This document shows, piece by piece, positions 50,157 to 61,397 of a stretch of 64,000 nucleotides of DNA. The stretch's first letter is position 1, and each line of letters starts with the position of its first letter. The translations under genes and the position numbers were made by a program. The notes beneath the pieces are model-generated. The model had not been told where the DNA came from. It ran no database searches and worked only from the letters and a program-made list of their open reading frames with translations. The stretch covers positions 992,001-1,056,000 of the forward strand of contig JABYQN010000005.1 in the NCBI GenBank assembly GCA_022606135.1, in the 5' to 3' direction. Origin of the DNA: Fomes fomentarius (lineage: Eukaryota > Basidiomycota > Agaricomycetes > Polyporales > Polyporaceae).

Positions 50157-50716
50157 ACAGAGGGCGCTCTGATTGTGGTACACTGCGCTTATGTACTATA
50201 GTACCTGTACGTTACATTCCTCTTTTCGTTATACATTGTGGTCGCTATACGCAGTCCGATTCTTGTTCGATGTCTGGAGTTGCATACTGTGTGCAGGCAG
50301 CGGCGCAAGGAAGGCGCTTAGGGTTAGGGTCATCAATGTCATCTCGTACCCTTTCGATGTTGCTGCCTGGCCTCACCTCCGACTCGGACATCGCATCTCC
50401 TTCTATCCACTCCGCTGCGCGCAATCAGGCGAACGGGTTCCTATTCTGCTTCCGTGTGTGGGATATAACGATCTAGCACGGACAGGGACCTACTCCCTCC
50501 AAAACCGTCGACGGGAAGGCCCCGTACATAACTCGCTGTTTGCTCTTCTCCCGGTCTGCCCCGCACGATCTCTGAGGCTCGACTCAACTCTCTGGCCTAG
50601 CTTTCTGTTGCCCATCGATCTGCTCTGTGGAGAGAAACCTGCGGACCCTGTACCTCGAACGCTCACAGCGGACTCCAAACCTAAACTCAAGAACAGTTTC
50701 GAAAGAGAGACAGACG
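50157..50716. other. Intergenic region before TRP1
   Basis: 3' flank of the membrane-protein gene and promoter of TRP1. Contains two tandem TTAGGG units at 50318-50329. Confidence 0.5.
50318..50329 (+). repeat. Two tandem TTAGGG units
   Basis: TTAGGGTTAGGG is the telomere unit in many basidiomycetes. Two copies are too few to prove an interstitial telomeric site and may be chance. Confidence 0.5.
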
Positions 50717-53700
50717 ATGGCGCTCACTCTCCCGCTCGAGCTGGCCCGACCGCTGGACGTGCTGCTGATCGACAACTTTGACTCGTTCACGTGGAACATC
50801 TACCAGGCCCTGTGCCTGCTCGGGGCGGACGTGACGGTCGTGCGCAACGACGCGATCGAGCCCGCCGCGTTCCCGCTTTTGAAGCTCAACTCGCTCATCA
50901 TCTCGCCCGGGCCTGGGCACCCGACGACGGACTCGGGCGTGTCGCGCGAGGCGATCAGGTACTTTACGGGCAGGGTGCCTGTGCTGGGCGTGTGCATGGG
51001 GTTGCAGTGCCTTGTGGATGTGTTTGGGGGCACTATTGGGTGAGTGCGTGCGCTTTTGGCGGGGATTGTTTTCTTTTTCTTTTCTTTTCTGGCTCGTCAT
51101 GGTATCGCTGCACTACCGTTGGGGATTTTGGTGCATGGTGCATGGTTGTGGGGCCGGGAACGCGGCTACACCCTAGAGGTGTTCTGGGGTGTGCGAGGAC
51201 GATGGCATGCGAAGGTCCGTGTATGGTGTGCCGCGCTGCGGCCTTTAGATCGGGGTTGAGGAGTGCTGGTTTTGGAGTAGCGGGAAGAGAAGCAGGGAAG
51301 GGTCGCCACGCGCGATGCGGTCCCGAGCGAGCGTCGCGCGCGCGTATTAGAGACGGCGTGCATCCCAAAATGTCAAGCCACCGAAAGATGCATGATATGT
51401 TTTGGGACAGCAATGCCTGTGATCACGGAGCTGACCAAAGCGCCCTTGGTTCAGTTCCGTGACAGACGATGTCAGTGCCGTTGATATCTGGGGTGCCACA
51501 CGCCGTGTCTGGCAGGCGTAGGTTCTGGAGGTGATCAGCAGCCCGTGCGCCAGCCTGGGAGTCCGCGGGGCGGGGCCTCGCGTGCTGCAGCCAGGATGGA
51601 AATCTTGGATGGCTTCGCGGGAGTGCTGGGGCTGACGTCCCCGTTTTCGCGTGGTGGATGGTTCTCCGTTGATTTCGTCTACCGCTTCTCTGGGTTTCTG
51701 ATTCTTGCCTTCCTTTTCTTTCGAGTCGAGTTGAAGTATGGGAAGGGAAGAAAGACGGTCCGCGATGCTTCGTGCTGCAACTCGCGAGTGGACGACGGCT
51801 CCGAAACTTCCTGTCGCGCTGGTCTGATATGGACAAGGAAGGTTGATTTGTGCGCTCGGTGTTTAAGGTTATCGTGCTCGTGCTTGCACGGCGCATGTTC
51901 CTTGAGATGGTTTAGCCACCTGTACGCCTCCAGGTGGAGTTGCGGACCCGACTCGCTTTCACGCATTCTCTACGACCGTTGCAGGTTTGCAGATCCGCCT
52001 CGTATGGCCCCGCAGATATACGTTTGACTTACTCGAACGGACGAACATTGTAGAATGTTTCTGCAGAGAGAGTTCGTATCGCGCCGGGCAGGTTCTCCGT
52101 CAACTCTTGACTTATTCCATCTCACTCTGACGTCTCTTGCTCTCTCTTCCTTCCTTCCTTCCTTCCTTCCTTCCGTTCTGGATGCTCACATTGCATGTGT
52201 GGTAGTTATGCTGGTGAGATCATGCACGGCAAAGTCAGTGCGATTCGCCACGACGGCCGAGGCTGTTTCAAGGACGTTCCCCAGGCCATCAAGTCCACAC
52301 GCTACCACTCGCTCAGCGCCAGCACCAGCTCCCTCCCTGCCGACCTCGCCGTCACCGCGATTACGCAGGACAGCGGCGTCATCATGGGAGTGCGGCACCG
52401 CAAGTACACCCTCGAAGCCGTCCAGTACCATCCGGAGAGCATCCTTTCCGAGGGCGGTGACGTCCTCTTCAAGAACTTCCTCACCCTCCGAGGCGGCACC
52501 TGGGACCTCAATCCGGCATTCCGCGTCTCCGACGACGCTCTCCCCGCCTGGGGGCTCGACGGCATCGCAGACAACTTGCCCAACGGAAACGGGAATGCTA
52601 CCCCCGGCGCGTCCAACGCCAAGATTCCGACCATTCTCGAGAAGATCTACACGCAGAGAATCAAGGACGTCGAGAGTGCGAAGCAGGCTCCCGGAACGAC
52701 CCCGGAGGATCTCGAGACGTCCCTCAACCTCAACATCGCCCCCCCGGCCGTCTCCTTCGTCTCCCGCGTGAGGCAGGCCCCGAAGAAGCCTGCGCTCATG
52801 GCTGAGATCAAGCGCGCGAGTCCCTCCAAGGGCCCCATTGCGCTCTCTGCGAACGCAGCACAGCAGGCGTTGACGTATGCTCTCGCAGGCGCGTCCGTCA
52901 TTTCCGTCCTTACCGAGCCCACCTGGTTCAAGGGCACACTCCTCGACATGCGTCTCGCCCGCCAGGCTATCGACTCGCTGCCCCATCGGCCCGCCATCCT
53001 CCGCAAGGACTTCATCTTTGACGAGTACCAGATCGCCGAGGCCCGCTTGCATGGCGCGGACAGCGTCCTGCTCATCGTGGCGATGCTCCCCGCTCCCCGC
53101 TTGCAGGCCCTGTACGAGTACTCGCGCTCGCTCGGGATGGAGCCCCTCGTCGAGGTGAACAACGCACGCGAGATGGAGGCTGCCCTCGCTCTGGGCGCCA
53201 AGGTCGTCGGCGTGAACAACAGGAACCTGCACGACTTTGAGGTTGACATGAAGACCACGTCGCGCTTGGCCGACATGGTGCATGAGCGCGACGTCGTGCT
53301 CTGCGCACTGAGCGGCATAAAAGACGCCGAGGACGTCCGGACGTACACCGAGCAGGGCGTGAACGCGGTCCTGGTCGGCGAGGCGTTGATGCGCGCGACG
53401 GACACCAAGGCGTTCATCCGCCAGCTGCTCGCGTGGCCCGAGCCCGAGGAGGACGCGAAGAAGGGCAAGGCTGTCGAGTCTCCGCCGCTCGTGAAGATCT
53501 GTGGGATCCGGACGGTCGAGGAGGCCACTCATGCGGCGGAGGCTGGGGCTGACTTGCTTGGGCTGATGTTCGTCCCGACGAGCAAGCGGTACGTCTCCTT
53601 CGAGCAGGCGCAGAAGATCTCCGCTGCCGTCCACTCTCGCCGGCTCTCGAAAGGAGAGCATCCACCTGCTCCCGTCCCGGCTCCCGTAGCCGCTGCTAGC

Positions 53701-54291
53701 GAGCTGCACAACGAGCCGTGGTTCAACCTGCACGCTCGCCGGCTCACAGAGAGCCTGGCGCGCGAGCCGTCCTCCAAGCGTCCGCTCGTCGTCGGCGTGT
53801 TCCAGGACCAGCCGCTCGAGCTCATCCTGCAGGCCGTCGAGGAGGTCGAGCTCGACATCGTGCAGCTGCACGGGACCGAGCCGGTCGAGTGGGCGCGCCA
53901 CATCCCTGTCCCGACCATCCGCGTGTTCCACGTCGACGAGGAGGGCCACGGCCTCACCGGCATCACGCGCCCCGGCGCGCACCAGTTCGTGCTCCTCGAC
54001 GCGGTCGCGAAGGGGAGCGCGAAGGGGCTCAGCGGTGGGACCGGCACGTCTGTCGACTTGGAGATCGCGAAGGCGGTGGTGGATAAGGGAGAGGTCGGCG
54101 CGGGTGAGACGCTGCCCATCATCCTCGCTGGGGGCTTGACTCCGGACAGCGTGCAGGAGGTGTTGCGGACCGTCCGTCCGTGGGCGGTGGACGTCAGCGG
54201 GGGCGTGGAGCTCAAGGATGGGTCTGCGAAGGATCGGGCGAGGGTTCAGGCGTTTATTGAAGCGGTCAAGACGTTCAAGCTGGAAGAGTAG
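50717..54291 (+). CDS. TRP1: TRP1, trifunctional anthranilate synthase component II / IGPS / PRAI
   Basis: Three tryptophan-pathway activities on one chain, as usual in filamentous fungi. Exon 1 (50717-51039): [30 protein letters not shown], the glutamine-amidotransferase oxyanion/Cys region [18 protein letters not shown]. Exon 2 (52206-54291) starts [17 protein letters not shown] and carries the amidotransferase His in [13 protein letters not shown]. The indole-3-glycerol-phosphate synthase domain follows: [62 protein letters not shown]. Last is phosphoribosylanthranilate isomerase: [69 protein letters not shown]. About 800 residues, stop at 54289-54291. The single intron, 51040-52205, is 1166 nt, far longer than the 50-80 nt seen elsewhere. 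The C-terminal exon of 2.1 kb is uninterrupted. Confidence 0.95.
52147..52174. repeat. TTCC tetranucleotide repeat in TRP1 intron
   Basis: Seven TTCC units in the pyrimidine-rich 3' end of the 1166-nt intron, about 30 nt before the acceptor. Confidence 0.85.
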
Positions 54292-54402
54292 AATTCTTAT
54301 TTTGCGCAATGTATACTACTAGTAGCACTGGCACAGACGTGCCATTCGAGAGCGTGAATATTTTACGTCTCCGACTCAGCACACTAAACGAATTACGAAT
54401 AG

Positions 54403-54495
54403 GACACTATGGCCGAGTGGTTAAGGCGACAGATTCGAATTGCTTTGATTATCTGTTTCCCTCCGGGAGCGCAGGTTCAAATCCTGCTGGTGTCG
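54403..54495 (+). tRNA. tRNA-Ser(CGA) with a short intron
   Basis: Folds as a serine tRNA. The acceptor stem GACACTA (54403-54409) pairs with TGGTGTC (54488-54494), discriminator G. D arm GCC/GGC with GAGTGGTTAA loop; anticodon stem ACAGA/TCTGT; long variable arm TCCC TCC GGGA as in class II tRNAs; T arm GCAGG TTCAAAT CCTGC. Between the anticodon-stem halves lie 18 nt: loop TTCGAA plus an 11-nt intron (TTGCTTTGATT) at the standard position after base 37, then A. This sets anticodon CGA, reading UCG. A T-rich run (ATTTTATTTTG) just downstream can serve as Pol III terminator. It lies 112 bp past the TRP1 stop. Confidence 0.92.
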
Positions 54496-56116
54496 ATGTC
54501 TTTGTGGCTGTGCACATTTTATTTTGTTTGAAAACATCTCAGTGATATCAGTCAGCATCCATCTGACACATACGGCAAGAAGACGAAGGCTGAACACAAA
54601 CCCGACGCAAGCACGTTTGCAGGCAATACTTGTGAGTGAACGTGAGTGACAGGAGGACCCCGGGAGATGGCGGCACATGCATATTCAAGTCAATGTTATG
54701 CGGAGAACGTTAACGTCGATCGCGTCATGGCCATCACGTCCGCGTCAGTTGTGTCGAGCGGAGATGCATAGGCTGAACTTTGATGCTCATGCGACAGACA
54801 TTTAACGTTGACAATGGCGCGCTGACAGACCTTGATGGACAGAAGAGAGACATCGACATTGAACCCGATGGCCCGTCCGGACTGAGGCTGTTCAGCTTCC
54901 AGGGGTGACAAAGGTGAACTCGCATCCTGAATACACGGCATTCAGATAGCCACCTGGAATTACTGGATGGTCCGTAATATACTGCGCCCAGGAAGTGGAA
55001 GGCGCGGACAGGAACACTCTCCGCGCTGCCCGCTGAGCTTCTGGGCTCTGCGAAGTCGGTAATCATGAGGATATAACTCCGTCAGACAAGTCGGGAAGCA
55101 TTATATGGACAAGCGGAGGAAGTTGAACGGACATGGACCGTTGACACGCATATGCATCGAGTTCTGAACTTCTGATGAAGCATGTTGGCCTCAAGTTGGC
55201 GAGCTGCCGTCGGCACATATAAGTGTAATAGGCGACAGAACGGATGTATCTGTGTTCTGCATGCATGGAAGAGTAGGGAAAATCTCATACATTGCCGCGA
55301 CGTCGCTAGAAGGACCGCGATGGCGCCAGGGACATTGCCCGACGCCTGAGAGGAATGCGGCCGCGAACGTTATGCGCTGTCAATGGTGAGTACCTACCGG
55401 TAACCTAGTGCGCTCGCGCGCGCGGGACATCACCCATAAGTACGCAGAGATCGGTGATCGAATGTCCCGGCAACATTGGCGGTTGTTCAACGTTCAGCGC
55501 TCTCTTCTGTGACTCCCTGGGCATTGAAGACAAGAACATACCCGTAGTGATAGACTAGTAGAGAGGAAGGAGACAGAGAGAGGAAGGAGCAGCCTAGCTA
55601 AAGAGACAGGACACGACGGCTTAAGAAGGGATAAACAGAACTAAGGGGTAAAAAAGCTACGTAGGTCATTACAGGAACAAACGATCCGCGGCACATCCAG
55701 ACATGAGCACAACCACGAAGAAAAAGAGAACTCGGAAGTAAGTAGTGCAGGTGAAAGAATAGAACGTCGGGGATCTGGAGGACTGCAAAGCTTGAGGTAT
55801 GTGCTCGAGATCACAGCGGCATGGGGCATGGGGAAAGGAGCGACGTGGTGTGCCATGAAATTTGGCGTGTTGAGCGGGAAATCTTTTCCAACTATGTACA
55901 GTATGCGGTAGTGGTGCAGTGCCCGGCGAAACGCGATGCGCCCAATGGCGGACGGGCGATGGAAGCAGGGGATGCCGGGACGGGTTGATGGAACACATGA
56001 CAAGGGAATCCGGATGCGAGAGAAGATAGCTGACAAGGGGATGGATGACAAGATAAGCTGGATGCCAAGGAAGACAGACGCAACCACGCCAATCCTCTGA
56101 CAGAACATCCACCGAA
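54496..56116. other. 1.6-kb interval without a supported gene
   Basis: Only short frames of no recognisable family. The 3' part is presumably the 3' UTR of the G-alpha gene. A purine-rich GAGAGGAAGGAGACAG-type stretch lies at about 55560-55595. Confidence 0.5.
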
Positions 56117-57764
56117 CTACAGAAGACCGCATTCCCGCAAGTGCAACTGCAAGAGAATATCCTGGATAGCGCTCAAGACGACTGTCGGGGCGCCGAAAGA
56201 GGGCAACGGGTCAACGTCGCAGCGCAGCGCGATCACGAATCATATGTCGATGGCATGGTCCGTGCAATGTCCGGAAGAACAGGATGTGGGCATGGCGCAG
56301 CCGAAGGGGCATCAATCAACAGAGCGATCAGCGCTCAGTCCTATACAGAACAGATGGAAACACGTACACTTGATTTGCTGGGTATCTGTGGCACAAGTGT
56401 AGTGAGCGTAGATCTGCTTTGTCGCCGCGCTCTGGTTGAGGGAGACGAATCGGTGGAGGAGGTAGTTGCATGCTGCGTCGTAGTCATCACCACCGCTGTA
56501 GTCGGGGAAGTAGTCGCCTAGCGGTGACCTTGGCAGCTTCTCTGCGAACAGATCAATCTTGTTAAGGAACAGAATCTGTAAAAGAGAGGAGATGATGCGT
56601 TTGTCAGCGATCTTGCGGAGAATGTCCAACAACAGAGATGGGCTTCTCGGTGACGTGGATAATGCGACACTCACGATTGATGTCTTGACGAACCATCTTG
56701 AATTGCATATCGAGTCGAAGAGGGTCAAAGCCTCCTGCATACGGTTCTATTGATGATAGAAGCGTGAAGACGGGGGAACAACGACTGACTGGGAGGGGGA
56801 ACGTACCACATTCTCATCTTCGTACAGCATCTGATCGTATTCACTGAGGGAGACCAGGAACACAAGCGCGGTGACGTTCTCGAAGCAATGAATCCACTTC
56901 TTACGCTCAGACCGCTGACCACCGACATCGAAGAGCTTGTAGGTGAGCTCGCCGACTTTGAAGGTGGTCTCTGTGATACCAGTGGTCTTGACACGCGACC
57001 GAAGGATGTCCTGGTCGGTAGGCATGTAATTAGGAGCAGCCATGCGGTCGATAGAGTTGAAGTAGTAAACGGCCGAGTCGTTGAGCTGGAATTCGCGAGA
57101 GCGAGCAACAGCCTCCTTCACGCCAGGATCCTTCCAAAGACCACGAATCGCGTCTGAAACGTCGCGCGGCATGACATCGCCCTCAATCTGACCAGGCAGA
57201 GAGAGAATGATGGAGCGCCGGGCGTCGTTTTGAGGGTTAAGGTGAATGTCCAGGTGCGGCATCGCGTCCAGGATAGCACTACAGATTGTAGGGATAAGCG
57301 TTTAAAAGTCTAGGGCGAAGCGACGAGGCAAGGCAATGTGAAACGGGGGACGTACCGCATAGACTGAATGGTGTTGGAATAGATGATCTCCTTGTACGAG
57401 TCCCGCTCTTGCTCGTTGTAGCCACCGTGGTGGATGAGCTTCATCTGCTTGAGGACAGTAGACTGTTGTTTGGGCAGATCGCGGGGAGGTTTGGGTGAGT
57501 AACAGATATTGAAAGTGGGTGAAGAGACAGCAGGACAGACCTTGCCCGACTCTCCAGCTCCCAAAAGCAGCATCTTGATTTCATTCTTGGCCATCATACG
57601 GTCCCGCTTGAGCTGGTTCTCAATCTCGTCATTGCCTGGTTGGAAAAAGTGAGCGGGCGGCTAGAAAACGTGGGCGCGATAGGGGGAGGAATAGTCGTGT
57701 TGGAGGGCGGATACTTACGGGCCTTGGCCTCATCGTCAATGCCGGAGGACTGGACGCAACCCAT
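56117..57764 (-). CDS. Heterotrimeric G-protein alpha subunit, group I type
   Basis: Plasma-membrane GTPase relaying receptor signals (pheromone, nutrients) in fungi. The start is [19 protein letters not shown] at 57764: Gly2 myristoylation and Cys3 palmitoylation consensus. Walker A GAGESGK/ST is split by an intron between GK and ST. Other motifs: [18 protein letters not shown]; the switch I Arg in [12 protein letters not shown]; switch [38 protein letters not shown] base specificity ([10 protein letters not shown]); TCATDT (guanine loop); and the C-terminus [12 protein letters not shown] with Cys at -4, as in Gi-type proteins. Six to seven exons; stop at 56117-56119. About 353 residues, the standard size. 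Which of the several basidiomycete group I paralogues it is cannot be told without a tree. Confidence 0.95.
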
Positions 57765-58604
57765 AGTGAATAGATGTTGGGGCGAAGAGGAGAAAGGAGC
57801 GGGAGGGAGCTGGGGCGGCTAAGGAGCCAGTTGGCGTGGTGGAAGAAGAGGGAAGAGGAAGAGGATGAGGATGAGGACTGGGCGTCAGGCAAGTCCAGTG
57901 CCTCTTCCGTCTCTAGGTAAGCTCAAGCGCCGATCCGTGATTGGCGACCGGCTGCCATCCCGCTCTTCGGGGTCCCGCCCGCCCATCATTCTCGTCCCAC
58001 GCCCCGACCGTGGCCCGCCCAACCACGAGGCTACTAGTACCACCGCCGACGCATCAGCAAAGACAAGACAGGGCAAACAATGTTATGTGTATATCCATAC
58101 TTATACTACAGCAATGCCGAAACACAGAAAGCCACAATCTATGTATGCAACAATATGAGAGGGGATGTTGTCTACGTGATTACCAGCCATGATAGAGGTA
58201 CGACCGCCACAACGCCCGCCACGCCCTCTGCCTTCTCCCGCCCCGCGTCAAGGTCCAAACAGTGCGAGCTGCAAGAGAACATAGACTTGAAGCAGATAAA
58301 ACTCGATCATCATCGGGAACGTCTTCAGCACAGCAAACCCACGGGCGTGCCGCCGGGCTATTACACCTGCCATCTTCTCACTCTCCGCCCCAGCTCCGTT
58401 CGCAACTTGTCCAGCTGCGATGTCAATGTCGCTCCCGACTCCTCCGCCCGCCACGGACACATCGTCCATGTGCGCCATGTCCACAGCGCCGATCTCAACC
58501 CACTCAGCCCCGTCCTCTTCATCTCGACCGTCGCACACAGCAGTTCCTGTGCCGTCCCCGGCCCGTCCGTTCACCACGGAGTCGGCGTCGGGCGCACGAG
58601 GTAG
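57765..58604. other. Upstream region of G-alpha and 3' flank of BCS1-like gene
   Basis: Both neighbours are on the minus strand, so this 840-bp stretch holds the G-alpha promoter and the 3' UTR of the AAA ATPase. Pyrimidine-rich on the minus strand just before the G-alpha ATG. Confidence 0.5.
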
Positions 58605-61397
58605 TCAGGTCGAGGCATCTTCCACCACACTGACCCAAGTGGTCCCAGACACGGACGCGGACTGCTCATCGCCCCCATCGTCCTCCGAATCCGTCGAGGC
58701 GTCGTCTTCGGCAGGTGCGTCAGCAGTCGAGTTCTCCTTGTCTGCTCCGGCCTCAACTACCTGCACGGGCTGCTCCACGACTGCCGGAACAGCGACGGTC
58801 GCGTTCTGGGAGAGGAGTGCGGCGGCTTGCTCGGCAGCCTTGCGGGCAGCCTCGGCCTCTTCGAGTTTCTTGAGCTCTGCGGCCTCCTTCTCCTTCTGAA
58901 GTAGCTCCAGCTTGCGTTGCTCACGCTGTGGACAAGAACAAAGTGAGCGTGGTGGATACAGATGGGGAACAAGGAACAAGAGATCAGACGAGACCCCGGG
59001 CGGGCCGGGATTGGGACCGGCCGAAAAGGGCAAGTGGGTGATAATCGATCTGGATCGGATAACTGACCTCCTGTTTCTCCTTGAGCTCGCGCGCCTCGCG
59101 CTCCTTCTTCAACTTCTCCCTCAGTGCTCGCTCGCTCTCCACCCACGCCGCCGCCTCGTGAGCTGCCGTCTCCGGCCGCGACTTGTTCTTCAGCAGGTCT
59201 GCAGTCCACAAACAAAACCGTCAGCACATTCTCCATCTAGTCCATCGCACGCACCGTCCCCGCAAGGAGAAATTTTCTACGGGTCAGCCAACACCCATCG
59301 CGACTCGCACGGCGGTGTTGGCAGCAAAACTAGTAAGCGGTCTACGAAGAAATCGGAACACTTACAGCCTTGAAGCGCGGCAACGCTGAACTCCTCGTCT
59401 GGGATCGCGTCCGCAAACGTCTTCGCAAGTGCTGCCAACGTCGCCCCGTCCAACGGCTTCGCAGAATGTTTGGCTTCCAAGATATCCGCCTCAACCGGCG
59501 GCGGCAGATAAGCCTGATTCATCAATCCCGCATCGCTCACCGTCCGCGTCCTCTCCTTTCCCTTGCTGGCGCCCATGGTCGACCCAGCCGCGGAACTCGT
59601 CCGCGACCGCATCGGAAGACCATCAGGCAGCGAGGGCAAGGGTGACAGCGGACTTGCCGATCCCGATGGGCTCGTAGGCACCGACGAAATCGCAGAGGAT
59701 ATCGTGGAGAACAGCGTCGAGCCTGAGGACGACGCAGCTGAAGGCGATGGCGGCGTTGTCGGCAGCTCAATGCTATCGAGGTCGCCCTCGATTGGCACGT
59801 TGTCCTCATCGGTGGATGGGAAGAAATTACGGAAGAGCTGCTCCGCTTGCCACTTCGATGCATTCTTAAATTCAATCCACACGTCCATGCGACCTGGACG
59901 GGACAAAGCAGGATCGAGCCGCTCAAGATGATTTGTCGTCCTGCACACGCACGTCAGCAAGGTGAGAGGCAAAGCAGCAGTGGAGATGACGTACGCAAAC
60001 AGTAGCCGACCTTCAGAAGCTGCAACACCATCTAGTGCGTTCAGCAGTCCACTCAAGCTCAGAGTGTTCACATCTGACAATTGATCATTCTTTCGCGTGC
60101 GGCGCGCAGATGCAGACGTACTTGACGTCTGCTCGGCAGCCTTGTCCTCAGACTTGCCTTCCGGACTTCCATTAGAGGTGCCGTCTCGCGATGTACTGCG
60201 TGTAAACGCGGCATCGAGGTCCTCGAGGAGGACAATACACCGTGCTGGTACACGTCCCATCAGCGTGGTGAGTGTGCTGTCGTTGATCCACGATGACGAC
60301 AACGATACGACGTAAATGTCCAGCATCAACTCGCCAGCGATGGCGTGAATGAGTGAACTCTTTCCCGACCCAGGCACACCGTAAAGCAAATACCCTCTCC
60401 GGAAGGGAATGCCGCGATCCGCATACCACTACAAGGCAACAGACCGCGTCAGCATCAGTGCAAGATGATGGGAGGACGACTGGACGGTAGTGGGGAGGCA
60501 AAGGTGCGTCCTACCGCCACTCTACCGCCCCCGCCCTCGAAAGGCCACACACCTTCTCGGACTTAAGGAAATCTTTGGTGTCAGATAGGAGCATCTCCTT
60601 CACGCCTCGGTTGAGGACGATGGACGACATGGGCCGCTTATGGCGCGAATCTGTCCACCTCCAGCACCCGTGAGAGTCGGCGAAGTAGATTTGTATCCGA
60701 TGTACAGCCTCAGCCTCGTACTCCTTCTTGGCCTGAAGGACAAGCTGCTTGAGGATGGAGTTGTTGCGTGCAACGACAGACACAGAAATGACTTCGCTGC
60801 CAGTGTCGCTCTTGCGCCAGCGCTTGACGCGGAGCCAATGGCCGCGGTAATAGATGGTATGTGTCGTGTTCGAGGTTGGCTGGAAGACGACGCGTGTCTT
60901 TACTCGACCAGGTGCGTCATCGTCCTCCTCATCGTCGTCACCAAACGAATTGTCAGCAACGCGGGTGCCGAAGCCGGGTGTGGAAGAACGTGTTGTTGTC
61001 TCAAACTCGCGGGAGCGTTGCCACTCTGGGCGACGGGAGAGCCAGAGCATGAGCCAGTCATATGGATAATCTTCCTCTGAAAAGTGGGCGGTAAGGAAGA
61101 ACGCTGTGCGAGGGAGGTGAGTTAGCGTGCGGTGGTGTCGGTGCCGAGAGACGGTTTACTTACAGTTTATGAAGTGAGACCTGGGGACGCGGGGTCGTCG
61201 AGCATGTACGTAGGGAGGAGGAATGATGAGTTTGCAAGTTGTTAGAAGAGCTGAGAGCAGGCGTACCATCCTGAGCTTGCGACGCGTCGAGCAGTCTCAA
61301 CAGTGCCACCGAGGACGACGAGCTTCATGCCATCAATCATTGAAGAGCCTCCGCCGCCGCCGACGAGGGGCTGCACGAGGGATTTGAGAGCGTCCAT
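58605..61397 (-). CDS. BCS1-like mitochondrial AAA ATPase
   Basis: Related to Bcs1, the inner-membrane AAA protein that inserts the Rieske Fe-S protein into complex III; basidiomycetes carry several divergent copies. The start MDALKSLVQPL at 61397 leads into a weak hydrophobic segment (MIDGMKLVVLGG). HFINSAFFLTAHFSEEDY and the BCS1_N domain (RPEWQRSREFETTTR ... HTIYYRGHWLRVKRWRK ... NRGVKEMLLSDTKDFLKSEK) follow. The AAA domain has Walker A YGVPGSGKSS, Walker B RCIVLLEDLDAAF with a Ser/Thr-rich insert, and TTNHLERLDPALSRPGRMDVW with the Arg finger. After it come a Ser/Pro linker, DEEFSVAALQG, and a C-terminal coiled coil (REKLKKEREARELKEKQE, LLQKEKEAAELKKLEEAEAA) ending at 58605. The long linker and coiled coil are unlike yeast Bcs1. 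About 740 residues. Confidence 0.83.

Noticed and set aside
51423..51896. Minus-strand frame inside the TRP1 intron as a nested gene
   Set aside because: No recognisable domain; arginine/serine-rich text is typical of random GC-rich antisense frames.
52186..54309. 707-codon minus-strand frame antisense to TRP1
   Set aside because: Shadow frame created by GC-rich codons of TRP1; the plus strand has three full enzyme domains.
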